Shown here: positions 25,051 to 32,995 of the stretch, piece by piece
Numbering within the stretch: the stretch's first letter is position 1
How the letters are laid out: every line of letters starts with the position of its first letter
Origin: Proteobacteria bacterium SG_bin5
GTDB lineage: Bacteria; Pseudomonadota; Alphaproteobacteria; Sphingomonadales; Sphingomonadaceae
Length of the DNA: 41,245 nt
NCBI GenBank assembly: GCA_002083475.1
Contig: LWDI01000107.1
Span: forward strand, 1 to 41,245
Direction of reading: 5' to 3'
Made by a program: the position numbers and the translations under genes
Notes under the pieces: generated by a model
What the model was told of the DNA's origin: nothing
Databases searched by the model: none
What the model saw: the letters and a program-made list of their open reading frames with translations, nothing else

Positions 25051-25389
25051 GTGAAAAAGGTCGAAGCGATCATCAAGCCGTTCAAGCTCGATGAGGTGAA
25101 GGAAGCACTCCACGAGGTCGGCGTCACCGGGATCACCGTTACCGAGGCGAAGGGTTTCGGCCGGCAAAAGGGCCATACCGAACTCTATCGCGGCGCCGAA
25201 TATGTCGTCGATTTCCTGCCCAAGGTGAAGCTCGAGGTGGTGATCGACGATGCCCTCGCCGAGCGCGTGGTCGAGGCGATCGCCCAGGCGGCGCACACCG
25301 GGCGCATCGGCGACGGCAAGATCTTCGTCATGCCGGTGGAAAGCGCCTTGCGCATCCGCACCGGCGAGCGCGACGAAAACGCGATCTGA
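25051..25389 (+). CDS. glnB: Nitrogen regulatory protein P-II
   Basis: 112 aa, exact family length when started at GTG 25051 (VKKVEAIIKPFKLDEVKEAL). The T-loop 'GFGRQKGHTELYRGAEYVVD' carries Tyr51, the uridylylation site. 'TGRIGDGKIFVMPVESALRI' and 'RTGERDENAI' are the ATP/2-oxoglutarate-binding B- and C-loops. It is a trimeric cytoplasmic sensor of 2-oxoglutarate and energy state, controlling GlnE (adenylylation of GlnA) and NtrB. It sits 42 bp upstream of glnA, the classic glnBA arrangement. A longer frame reaching 24667 is rejected because its N-terminal part is non-homologous. Confidence 0.97.
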   Translation: MKKVEAIIKPFKLDEVKEALHEVGVTGITVTEAKGFGRQKGHTELYRGAEYVVDFLPKVKLEVVIDDALAERVVEAIAQAAHTGRIGDGKIFVMPVESALRIRTGERDENAI

Positions 25390-25431
25390 GCTCCCGATTT
25401 CCGCAATTTTCACTCCACGAAAGGCAGCACC

Positions 25432-26844
25432 ATGGCGCATACGCCCGCCGATATTCTGAAGATGATCGAAGACGAGGAGATCGAATGGATCGATCTGCGC
25501 TTCACCGATCCCAAGGGGAAGTGGCAGCATCTGACCATGGTTTCCTCGGTGGTCGGCGAGGATGAGTTGACCGATGGCTTCATGTTCGACGGCTCGTCGA
25601 TCGCGGGGTGGAAAGCGATCAACGAAAGCGACATGATCCTGAAGCCCGATCTCGACGCGGTCTATGTCGATCCGTTCAGCGCGACGCCGATGCTGATCCT
25701 GGTGTGCGACATCGTCGAGCCCTCGACCGGCGAGCTTTACGCGCGCGATCCGCGCTCGACCGCCAAGCGCGCCGAGGCTTATCTGAAGAACACCGGCGTC
25801 GGCGACACGGTATACGTCGGCCCCGAGGCCGAATTCTTCATGTTCGATGACGTGAAGTTCGAGACCAGCTATTCGACGAGCTATTACAAGCTCGACGATA
25901 TCGAACTGCCGACCAATAGCGGCCGCGATTACGAGGGCGGCAATCTCGCTCACCGCCCGCGCGCCAAGGGCGGCTATTTCCCGGTCGCGCCGGTCGATTC
26001 GGCGGTCGACATTCGCGGCGAGATGATCTCGACCATGCTCGAAATGGGCTTGCCGTGCGACAAGCATCACCACGAAGTCGCCGCCGCCCAGCACGAACTC
26101 GGCCTCACCTTCGGCACGTTGGTCCAGACCGCCGATCGGATGCAGGTGTATAAATATGTCGTACATCAAGTCGCGCACGCCTATGGCAAAACCGCGACCT
26201 TCATGCCCAAGCCGATCAAGGAAGATAATGGCTCGGGCATGCACACGCATATGTCGATCTGGAAGGAAGGCAATCCGCTGTTCGCGGGCAATGGCTATGC
26301 GGGCCTCAGCGAAACCTGCCTTTACTTCATCGGCGGGGTGATCAAGCACGCCAAGGCCTTGAACGCCTTCACCAATCCTTCGACCAACAGCTATAAGCGG
26401 CTGGTGCCGGGCTATGAAGCGCCGGTGCTGCTCGCTTATTCGAGCCGCAACCGCTCGGCCTCGTGCCGCATCCCCTATGGCGCGGGCGCCAAGGCGAAGC
26501 GCGTCGAATTCCGCTTCCCCGATGCGCTCGCCAATCCCTATCTCGCTTATTCGGCGATCCTGATGGCGGGGCTCGACGGCATTCAGAACCGGATCCATCC
26601 GGGCGAGCCGATGGACAAGAACCTCTACGACCTGCCCCCGGCGGAACTTGCCAACGTGCCGACGGTGTGCGGTTCGCTACGCGAAGCGCTCGACAGCCTG
26701 GAAGCCGATATGGACTTCTTGCTGAAGGGCGACGTGTTCAGCAAGGACCAGGTCGAGGCCTATATCGAGCTGAAGCGCGAGGAAGTCGCCCGCTGGGAAA
26801 TGACGCCGAGCCCGGTCGAGTTCGATATGTATTATTCGAGCTGA
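25432..26844 (+). CDS. glnA: Glutamine synthetase, type I
   Basis: 470 aa, normal length for the dodecameric GSI-beta form. Seen: 'FMFDGSSIAGWKAINESDM' (N-terminal beta-grasp), 'GPEAEFFMFD' metal-site Glu, 'NGSGMHTHMSIWK' active site, 'NRSASCRIPYG' nucleotide/glutamate site. 'DKNLYDLPP' contains Tyr399, the adenylylation tyrosine, so activity is likely controlled by GlnE with GlnB. It makes glutamine from glutamate, ammonia and ATP. AAAGGCAG precedes the ATG. A strong hairpin follows the gene. Confidence 0.98.
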   Translation: MAHTPADILKMIEDEEIEWIDLRFTDPKGKWQHLTMVSSVVGEDELTDGFMFDGSSIAGWKAINESDMILKPDLDAVYVDPFSATPMLILVCDIVEPSTGELYARDPRSTAKRAEAYLKNTGVGDTVYVGPEAEFFMFDDVKFETSYSTSYYKLDDIELPTNSGRDYEGGNLAHRPRAKGGYFPVAPVDSAVDIRGEMISTMLEMGLPCDKHHHEVAAAQHELGLTFGTLVQTADRMQVYKYVVHQVAHAYGKTATFMPKPIKEDNGSGMHTHMSIWKEGNPLFAGNGYAGLSETCLYFIGGVIKHAKALNAFTNPSTNSYKRLVPGYEAPVLLAYSSRNRSASCRIPYGAGAKAKRVEFRFPDALANPYLAYSAILMAGLDGIQNRIHPGEPMDKNLYDLPPAELANVPTVCGSLREALDSLEADMDFLLKGDVFSKDQVEAYIELKREEVARWEMTPSPVEFDMYYSS

Positions 26845-26865
26845 TCGGCGCTTCATTTCGCATGA

Positions 26866-26901
26866 CGTAACGGCGCGGGGAGCGATTCCCGCGCCGTTAC
26901 G
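26866..26901 (+). terminator. Terminator hairpin after glnA
   Basis: CGTAACGGCGCGGG (26866-26879) and CCCGCGCCGTTACG (26888-26901) make a perfect 14-bp stem with an 8-nt loop, 21 bp past the glnA stop. There is no immediate T-run; TAAATTT lies 10 bp further. Confidence 0.7.
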
Positions 26902-27031
26902 CTGCCCCCGTAAATTTACCGCACCAAGCGTGCCAACCCATTGATCCGGCGTGCCCCATGGTCCCGGGGCGTGCCTGGAGGTCCACGCCCGTTAACCACC
27001 CCACAAGCACCGCCATGGCTTACCCGCGCTC

Positions 27032-27322
27032 ATGGCAACCAAGGCTTGGGGCATGATCGGCGCGCAAGCAGCGGTCGCGGCGGCGGTGGCGGGGCTGGCG
27101 ACGCTCGCGCCGCCCTCGCGCGGGGCGCTGTTGATCTTGCCGCTCGGCGCCACCCCGGCGCATGTGCTGCTCCGGGCGCCCGGCGTCACGCTGCGCGGAC
27201 GGGGTCCCTGGCCAAGGAGCCTAGTGATCGAGGGTGACGGCACGCTTTTTTGGCCGGCGCTGGGGAAGGGCTTGCTGGTGATGCGCGGCAGCGCCGCCAG
27301 TTGCGAGGCGAAGGAGGCATGA
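27032..27322 (+). CDS. Small membrane-anchored protein coupled to a chemoreceptor gene
   Basis: 96 aa, no family recognised. One hydrophobic segment near the N-terminus ('IGAQAAVAAAVAGLATLAPP') could be a membrane anchor or signal, followed by ~60 residues ('LLILPLGATPAHVLLRAP', 'SLVIEGDGTLFWPALGKG'). Its stop overlaps the receptor's ATG (ATGA at 27319-27322), so the two are translationally coupled. ATG 27032 has no good ribosome-binding site. ATG 27053 (MIGAQ) has AAGG 6 bp upstream and may be the true start. It could be a partner or accessory of the receptor; this is inference from position only. Confidence 0.6.
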   Translation: MATKAWGMIGAQAAVAAAVAGLATLAPPSRGALLILPLGATPAHVLLRAPGVTLRGRGPWPRSLVIEGDGTLFWPALGKGLLVMRGSAASCEAKEA

Positions 27323-28851
27323 GCGTGGGGAAGAAATTACTCAATCTGGCGGCGATGCGCGCGATCGGGGCGCGGGTGCTCGTGGCGCTGCTGGCGCTCG
27401 GCGCGCTGGTGACGGTGGCGACCGGCTGGGCGATCGGCAGCCCGACGCTCGCCGCCGCGAGCGTGCTGGCGCTCGCCGCGGTCGCGCTGCCCGCCTGGAA
27501 CCTGCGCCGCGGCCGCACCGGCGCCGCCGCGCGCATCACCCTGGGGGTCGCGGCGCCTTTGCTCCCCGCCGCGCTGCTGCTGGTGCTCGCCGGCCATCCC
27601 TGGCAGCTCGACATGCATATGCTGTTTTTCGCGGTGATCGCGGCGCTGGTGATCCTGTGCGATTGGCGCGCGATCGTCGCCGCGACGCTCGTCACCGCGC
27701 TTCACCATCTGCTGCTCGATTTCGTGGCGCCGGTCTATGTTTTCGGCGGCGTCGGGAGCATCGCGCGCGTGCTGCTCCACGCGGTGATCGTGCTGGTCGA
27801 GGCCGGCGTGCTGATCTGGACCGCCGACGCGCTCGTCCGCGTCCTCACCACCGCCGAGCAGGCGACCGCCGACGCCGAGGCCGCCCATGCCGCGATCGAG
27901 GCCGAAGCGGCGGCGCGATCGGGCGTGATCGTCGCGGTGCGCGAGGGGCTGGGCGAACTCGCCGCGGGCAATCTCACCGCGCGTATCACCCAGATGTTCG
28001 ACCCCGCCTATGAAGCGCTGCGCACCGATTTCAACGCCGCCGCCGAACAGCTCCAGACGACCATGCACGGCCTGGTCGAGGCGATCGGCTCGATCGAGAC
28101 GAGCATCGCCGAGATCGGCAGCGCCGCCGAGGATTTGTCGCACCGCACCGAGCGCCAGGCGGCGACGCTCGAGGAAACCGCGGCGGCGGCGACCGAATCG
28201 AACCAGGCGGTGCAGGCGGTGGTCGCGCGCACCGGCGAATCCGACCGGCTGTTCAGCGCGGTGCTCGCCGAGGCCGAGGCGAGCGACACGGTCGTCGGCA
28301 ACGCCAAGGCGGCGATGAGCGAGATCGCCAAATCCTCGCAGGCGATCACCGCGATCGTCGGGCTGATCGACGGCATCGCCTTCCAGACGACCTTGCTCGC
28401 GCTCAACGCCGGAGTCGAGGCGGCGCGTTCGGGCGAGGCGGGGCGCGGCTTCGCGGTCGTCGCGACCGAGGTGCGCGCGCTCGCCGAGAAAGCAGCCGGC
28501 GCGGCGGCCGAGATCAAGCAGCTGATCGCGACCAGCGCCGGCCAGATCGATCGCGGCGTGAAGCTGGTCGAGCAAGCCGGCACCACCGTGCGCCACATCG
28601 TCGATCGCTTCGGCGCGGTGCGCGGCCTGATCGGCGAGATCGCGCGCTCGAGCGAGGCGCAGGCGCAGGCAGTGGCGACGGTGAGCGGCGCGATCCGCGA
28701 GATCGACAAGGTCACGCAGTCGAACGCGGCGATGGTCGAGCAATCGAGCGCCGCCACGCGCAGCCTGGCGGGCGACGTCGCGCGGCTGACCGCGCTCACC
28801 CGCCAATTCCAATTCGAAACCCCGCCCCCGGCGCTCCGCCACGCCGCCTGA
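27319..28851 (+). CDS. Methyl-accepting chemotaxis protein with multi-pass membrane sensor
   Basis: 510 aa. The N-terminal ~170 residues have about six hydrophobic segments, with 'DWRAIVAATLVTALHHLLLD' and 'GSIARVLLHAVIVLVEAGVL' as the conserved-looking core. Then comes a HAMP-like helix ('LGELAAGNLTARIT') and a cytoplasmic coiled coil. The signalling tip is 'IDGIAFQTTLLALNAGVEAA' followed by 'GRGFAVVATEVRALAEKAA', which contacts CheA/CheW. The ligand is unknown; no periplasmic domain is visible, so sensing is likely within the membrane. AAGGAGG (27311-27317) is only 1 bp from ATG 27319 but 7 bp from GTG 27325, so the GTG may be the real start. No other che genes are in the window. Confidence 0.93.
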   Translation: MSVGKKLLNLAAMRAIGARVLVALLALGALVTVATGWAIGSPTLAAASVLALAAVALPAWNLRRGRTGAAARITLGVAAPLLPAALLLVLAGHPWQLDMHMLFFAVIAALVILCDWRAIVAATLVTALHHLLLDFVAPVYVFGGVGSIARVLLHAVIVLVEAGVLIWTADALVRVLTTAEQATADAEAAHAAIEAEAAARSGVIVAVREGLGELAAGNLTARITQMFDPAYEALRTDFNAAAEQLQTTMHGLVEAIGSIETSIAEIGSAAEDLSHRTERQAATLEETAAAATESNQAVQAVVARTGESDRLFSAVLAEAEASDTVVGNAKAAMSEIAKSSQAITAIVGLIDGIAFQTTLLALNAGVEAARSGEAGRGFAVVATEVRALAEKAAGAAAEIKQLIATSAGQIDRGVKLVEQAGTTVRHIVDRFGAVRGLIGEIARSSEAQAQAVATVSGAIREIDKVTQSNAAMVEQSSAATRSLAGDVARLTALTRQFQFETPPPALRHAA

Positions 28852-28867
28852 CACCGGCCCCCCCTGG

Positions 28868-28897
28868 CGCCCGGGCATCGCCCGGGCGTCCTTTTTT
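28868..28897 (+). terminator. Rho-independent terminator of the chemoreceptor gene
   Basis: CGCCCGGGC (28868-28876), loop ATC, GCCCGGGCG (28880-28888), then TCC and TTTTTT (28892-28897). It begins 17 bp past the chemoreceptor stop. The end of the T-run overlaps TTGACA (28896-28901), a possible -35 for the next gene, though no good -10 is visible. Confidence 0.9.
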
Positions 28898-28936
28898 GAC
28901 ATTGCGTGGCCGTGCGAAGCGCGAGACAGTCCCGTT

Positions 28937-30349
28937 ATGAACCGCCGTCACCTGCTCGCGGCGCTGGGCGCCCTGCCGCTCGTCGGCGCGATCGACGCTT
29001 ATGCCGACGACATGGCGATCCTGCGCGCGGCGCTCGCGCTGCATCCGGGGCTCCACCGCTATGCGACGCCCGCCCAGATCGCCGCCGGGCTCGATCGCGT
29101 CGCGGCGGCATGGCCGGGGGCGAGCCTGGAGACGCGCTATCTGGCGCTCTCGCGCTTTCTCGCGACGCTGCGCTGCGGACATAGCTATTGCAACTTCTTC
29201 AATCAGCGCCGCGCGGTCGCCGCCCGGCTGTTCGATCGGCCGACCCGGCTGCCGTTCCATTTCCGCTGGATCGAGGGGGCGATGGTGATCACCGCTGCTG
29301 GTGAAAGCACCCTGCCCGCTGGCACGGTGATTGAACGGATCGACGATCGGCCGAGCGCCGAACTGCTCGCCCGGCTGATGCCCTATGCGCGCGCGGACGG
29401 CCATAACGACGGCAAGCGCCGCGCCTTGCTCGCCGTTCAGGGCGAGGACGACATCGAGTTTTTCGACGTCTTCCAGGGCCTCGTCGCGCCGCCGGCCGGG
29501 GGCGCGCACCGGATCGAGGCCCGGCTTCCCGATGGCCGCCGCATCAAGCGCGCGCTGCCGGCGATCGGGCTCGCCGCGCGCCGCGCGATGATGGTGAAGC
29601 CGCCCGACACCAGCGATGGGGAACGCTGGCAATGGGCGATGCGCGGCGATGTTGCGCTGCTCACCATGCCGGGTTGGGGGCTTTACAACAGCAAATGGGA
29701 TTGGGCGGGCTGGCTCGAGGAACGGCTCGATTCGCTCGGCGGCGCGCGGGCGCTGGTGATCGATCTGCGCGCGAACGAGGGCGGGCTGGACTGCGGCAAC
29801 GCGATCCTCGCGCGGCTGATCGATCGCCCGCTGGCGCCGCCGGGGTTCGCGCAGAAATTGCGCTTCGCGCGCACCCCCGCCGCGCTCGATCGCTATCTCG
29901 ATACTTGGGACGAGAGCTTCCGCACGCTGGGCGTCGGCGGCGCGGCCCTGCCCGGCGGCTTCATTGCGCGGCCGGGCGGCGATGCCGAGGTGACGATCCG
30001 CCCCGCCATCAAGCGGCTGACGCTGCCGGTCGCGGCGCTGATTTCGCCGACCAACAGCTCGGCGACCTTTCAATTCGCGCTGATCGCGCGCGCGAGCGGC
30101 ACGATCAGGCTGTTCGGCGAGACGACCGGGGGCAACCAGCGCGGCATCAACGGCGGCGCGTTCTTCTTCGTGCGCCTGCCCGAAAGCGGGATCGAGTTCG
30201 ATCTGCCGCTGATCGGCTATTTCGCGCCGCCCGGGATGCCCGATGCGGGGATCACCCCCGACGTGCCGATCGCGGCGAGCGCCGCCGACATCGCCGCCGG
30301 GCGCGATCCCGCGCTCGATGCGGCGCTTGCCTGGGCGCGGCGCGCTTGA
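28937..30349 (+). CDS. S41 family peptidase-like protein
   Basis: 470 aa. The start MNRRHLLAALGALPLVGAIDAYA is a likely signal peptide with an Arg-Arg pair, so it is probably exported. The N-terminal helical domain holds 'YLALSRFLATLRCGHSYCNF', as in S41 proteins. A degenerate PDZ-like part follows ('GTVIERIDDRPSAELLARLM'). The tail-specific protease core has 'RALVIDLRANEGGLDCGNAI', then the nucleophile region 'ISPTNSSATFQFALIARASG' (Ser374/Ser375) and 'LFGETTGGNQRGINGG'. The usual Ser-Ala-x-Glu is altered, so activity should be tested. 'GITPDVPI' near the end is standard for the family. It stands alone, between a terminator and a structured repeat. Confidence 0.82.
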   Translation: MNRRHLLAALGALPLVGAIDAYADDMAILRAALALHPGLHRYATPAQIAAGLDRVAAAWPGASLETRYLALSRFLATLRCGHSYCNFFNQRRAVAARLFDRPTRLPFHFRWIEGAMVITAAGESTLPAGTVIERIDDRPSAELLARLMPYARADGHNDGKRRALLAVQGEDDIEFFDVFQGLVAPPAGGAHRIEARLPDGRRIKRALPAIGLAARRAMMVKPPDTSDGERWQWAMRGDVALLTMPGWGLYNSKWDWAGWLEERLDSLGGARALVIDLRANEGGLDCGNAILARLIDRPLAPPGFAQKLRFARTPAALDRYLDTWDESFRTLGVGGAALPGGFIARPGGDAEVTIRPAIKRLTLPVAALISPTNSSATFQFALIARASGTIRLFGETTGGNQRGINGGAFFFVRLPESGIEFDLPLIGYFAPPGMPDAGITPDVPIAASAADIAAGRDPALDAALAWARRA

Positions 30350-30376
30350 TTGGAGTCGATTGCGATCGAACAGCTT

Positions 30377-30574
30377 AGCTCCTCCCCTGTAAGGGGAGGT
30401 GGCAGTCGCGTCAGCGACTGACGGAGGGGTATCCCCGGCAGATAGAGGAAGTCACCCCTCCACCATTCGCTGCGCGACCACCGGCTTGCTCTGCAAGCCG
30501 GGCTTCGGCGGATCACCTGCCCCCGGCAGGTGATTTGCCCGCCTACGCCCCCCTCCCCCTAAGGGGGAGGAGCT
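30377..30574. repeat. ~200-bp multi-hairpin repeat element, copy 1
   Basis: Terminal inverted repeats AGCTCCTCCCC (30377-30387) and GGGGAGGAGCT (30564-30574). Internal stems: CCTCCCC/GGGGAGG (30381-30399), CAGTCGC/GCGACTG (30403-30420), GGAGGGGT/ACCCCTCC (30423-30430 with 30454-30461), CCGGCTTGC/GCAAGCCGG (30481-30501), TCACCTGCC/GGCAGGTGA (30513-30533), and a final C-run/G-run stem at about 30552-30570. TTTTTT follows at 30574-30579, so the last stem may also terminate the S41 gene. It fills most of the gap 30350-30615. A second, diverged copy is at 32775. Confidence 0.85.
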
Positions 30575-30615
30575 TTTTTCGTCGACCCATTGGACCTGTA
30601 TTATCGCAGCCCGCG

Positions 30616-31224
30616 CTAGCCCGCCGTCCCCGGATAAGCCGCCGCCGCCAGCCGCGCGGCAAGGTGCGCCGCGTTGCTCGCCGCCATCGCGACGGTCGCG
30701 CGGACCTTTTCGGGGACTTGCGGCAAGTCCTGGAAATCGGTCTTGCCCATCGCCTCGCCCACCCAATAGCAAGCGGCGGCGGGCGCCAGGGTGAAGCCCA
30801 TGTCGTTCAGCCCCTGGAACAGCGCCGCGCTCGTCGCGTGCGCGCCATCCTCATTGCCGACGATCGCGGCGATCGCGACCTTGCCATAGGCCGGCCCGCG
30901 TCCCTGGTCGTCGGTTTCGCTCAAGAAAGCGTCCATGCGTTCGAGCACGCGCTTGGCGATGCTCGACGGCTGCCCCAACCAGATCGGCGTGCCGAACACC
31001 AATATATCGTGCGCCAGGATTTTGGCGCGGATCGCGGGCCAGGCGTCGCCCGCGCCTTCGTCGGACGAGACGCCGGGCTTCACGTCATGCGCGGCGACGC
31101 GGATCGTCTCGCCGAGCGTCACGCCATGCGCGGCGAGCGCCGCGCCGATCAGGTCGATCATCTCGTCGGTCGAGGAGGCGCCTTGGGGCTTTAGCGTACA
31201 ATTCAGGGCAATCGCGCTCGGCAT
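30616..31224 (-). CDS. Flavodoxin-fold NAD(P)H-dependent reductase (FMN-binding)
   Basis: 202 aa. It opens with 'PSAIALNCTLKPQGASSTDE', the FMN phosphate loop as in NADPH-dependent FMN reductases, then 'ILAHDILVFGTPIWLGQPSS' (flavin-site strand) and 'GPAYGKVAIAAIVGNEDGAH'. It should be a cytoplasmic FMN-dependent quinone or flavin reductase, WrbA-like in fold; the substrate is unknown. GGAGAAG sits 6 bp before the ATG. It is divergent from the aldehyde dehydrogenase, with 122 bp between starts. Confidence 0.87.
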   Translation of the reverse strand: MPSAIALNCTLKPQGASSTDEMIDLIGAALAAHGVTLGETIRVAAHDVKPGVSSDEGAGDAWPAIRAKILAHDILVFGTPIWLGQPSSIAKRVLERMDAFLSETDDQGRGPAYGKVAIAAIVGNEDGAHATSAALFQGLNDMGFTLAPAAACYWVGEAMGKTDFQDLPQVPEKVRATVAMAASNAAHLAARLAAAAYPGTAG

Positions 31225-31346
31225 CGTCTTCTCCGCTTGGCCGTCTGGGACAGGCCGTCAGACGCACCGGCACGCTTCGCCGTTCCGCGCTTGCCCGCCG
31301 GCGTACGGCTTGCCACACAGGCGCCGAGGATTTTGGGAGAGAGACG

Positions 31347-32771
31347 ATGCGCGAGCTGCTTCATCACTTCATCGATGGCGCCTGGGTCGAGAGCGAGGGC
31401 GGTCGCCGGCACGAAGTGATCAACCCCGCGACCGAGGCGCCCTGCACGCTCATCACCCTCGGCACGCCCGCCGATGTCGACAAGGCGGTGCGCGCCGCGC
31501 GGCGCGCGTTCGAAAGCTTCTCGCGCACCAGCGTCGCCGAACGGCTCGCGCTGCTGCAGGCGATCATCGAGGCGTATAAGGCGCGCATCCCCGATCTCGC
31601 GCGCGCGGTGAGCGAGGAAATGGGCGCGCCGATCGGCTTTTCGACCGCCGCGCAAGTGCCGAGCGGCCTCGGGCATTTCATGGCGACCGCCAAGGCGCTG
31701 GAGGCCTTCGCCTTCGAACAGACTTTGGGGCGCGCCCGCGTCGTTTACGAGCCGATCGGGGTGGTCGCGATGATCACGCCGTGGAACTGGCCGCTCAACC
31801 AGATCACCGCCAAGGTCGCCCCCGCGCTCGCCGCCGGCAATGCGATGATCCTGAAGCCCAGCGAGGAAGCGCCCGCCTGCGCCGCGATCCTCGCCGAAAT
31901 CCTCGACACGGCGGGCGTGCCGGCGGGGGTGTTCAATCTGGTGAACGGCGATGGGCCGGGCGTGGGCGCCGCGCTTTCGGCGCATCCCGGGGTCGATATG
32001 GTGAGCTTCACCGGCTCGACCCGCGCCGGCATCGCGGTCGCGCAGGCCGCCGCCCCCACCGTCAAGCGCGTGCATCAGGAATTGGGGGGCAAGGCGCCGA
32101 ATCTGGTGCTCGAGGGCGCGGACTTGGGCGCGGTGCTGCCGCCGACGCTGATCGGCGTGCTCGCCAATTCGGGCCAGAGCTGCATCGCGCCGACCCGCCT
32201 GCTCGTCCACCAATCGCAGAAGGACGCGGCCGTCGCGGTCGCCAAGGCGGTGTTCGAGGGCGCGAGCGTCGGCGATCCGACCGAGATGGGCCAGCATATC
32301 GGCCCGGTGGTCAACAAGGCGCAGTATGAGAAGATCCAGGGCCTGATCCAGTCGGCGATCGACGAGGGCGCGACGCTGGTGACCGGCGGCCCCGGCCGCC
32401 CCGATGGGCGCAATTCGGGCTATTATGTCCGCCCGACCGTTTTCGCCGACGTGACGCCCGAGATGCGGATTTGGCGCGAGGAAGTGTTCGGCCCCGTCGC
32501 GACGATCACCGATTATGGCGATGCCGAAGAAGGCGTGCGGCTGGCGAACGATACGGTCTTCGGGCTCTCGGCGGCGATTTCGGGCGATCCGGCGAAGGCC
32601 GCCGAGGTCGCGCCGCGCCTGCGCGCCGGGCTGGTGACGATCAACGGCTGGAGCCCCGATTCGGCGGCGCCCTTCGGCGGCTATAAGCAATCGGGCAATG
32701 GCCGCGAGTTCGGCAAGTTCGGGCTGGCGGAATTCATGGAAGTGAAGACGATCACCGGGCTGCCGGGGTAA
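31347..32771 (+). CDS. NAD(P)+-dependent aldehyde dehydrogenase
   Basis: 474 aa, full length. 'YEPIGVVAMITPWNWPLNQI' and 'KVAPALAAGNAMILKPSEEA' form the cofactor site; 'FTGSTRAGIAV' is the Rossmann turn; the general base Glu is in 'HQELGGKAPNLV' and the nucleophile Cys in 'NSGQSCIAPTRLL'. 'EEVFGPVATI' closes the active site. It oxidises an aldehyde to the acid; the substrate is not evident. GGGAGAG precedes the ATG. The upstream divergent flavin reductase may share regulation. A ~200-bp structured repeat starts 4 bp after the stop. Confidence 0.95.
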   Translation: MRELLHHFIDGAWVESEGGRRHEVINPATEAPCTLITLGTPADVDKAVRAARRAFESFSRTSVAERLALLQAIIEAYKARIPDLARAVSEEMGAPIGFSTAAQVPSGLGHFMATAKALEAFAFEQTLGRARVVYEPIGVVAMITPWNWPLNQITAKVAPALAAGNAMILKPSEEAPACAAILAEILDTAGVPAGVFNLVNGDGPGVGAALSAHPGVDMVSFTGSTRAGIAVAQAAAPTVKRVHQELGGKAPNLVLEGADLGAVLPPTLIGVLANSGQSCIAPTRLLVHQSQKDAAVAVAKAVFEGASVGDPTEMGQHIGPVVNKAQYEKIQGLIQSAIDEGATLVTGGPGRPDGRNSGYYVRPTVFADVTPEMRIWREEVFGPVATITDYGDAEEGVRLANDTVFGLSAAISGDPAKAAEVAPRLRAGLVTINGWSPDSAAPFGGYKQSGNGREFGKFGLAEFMEVKTITGLPG

Positions 32772-32774
32772 CCG

Positions 32775-32981
32775 AAATCCTCCCCATTCATGGGGAGGTG
32801 GCACGCCGCAGGCGTGACGGAGGGGGGCGGGCTTTTGGGCGCGCGGCTTGCAACGAGCGGGGCCCCCTCCACCATTTGCGTGCCGCAACGGCGCGCTTCG
32901 CGCGCCGGCTTCGGCGGATCACCTGCCCCCGGCAGGTGATCGGCCCGCCTACGCCCCCCTCCCCGTGAACGGGGAGGATTT
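32775..32981. repeat. ~200-bp multi-hairpin repeat element, copy 2
   Basis: Terminal inverted repeats AAATCCTCCCC (32775-32785) and GGGGAGGATTT (32971-32981). Internal stems match copy 1 in place but differ in sequence: CACGCC/GGCGTG (32802-32816), GGAGGGGG/CCCCCTCC (32819-32826 with 32863-32870), CGGCGCGC/GCGCGCCG (32889-32907). TCACCTGCC/GGCAGGTGA (32919-32939) is identical. It ends just before the ribosome-binding site of the ATP-grasp gene. Confidence 0.87.
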
Positions 32982-32995
32982 TGGTCGGAGGAACG

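Noticed and set aside
31203..32888. 561-codon minus-strand frame opposite the aldehyde dehydrogenase
   Set aside because: Shadow of a gene with all catalytic residues intact.
30377..32981. Composite transposon bounded by the two ~200-bp elements
   Set aside because: The enclosed genes (flavin reductase, aldehyde dehydrogenase) include no transposase and have ordinary composition. Independent insertions are simpler.
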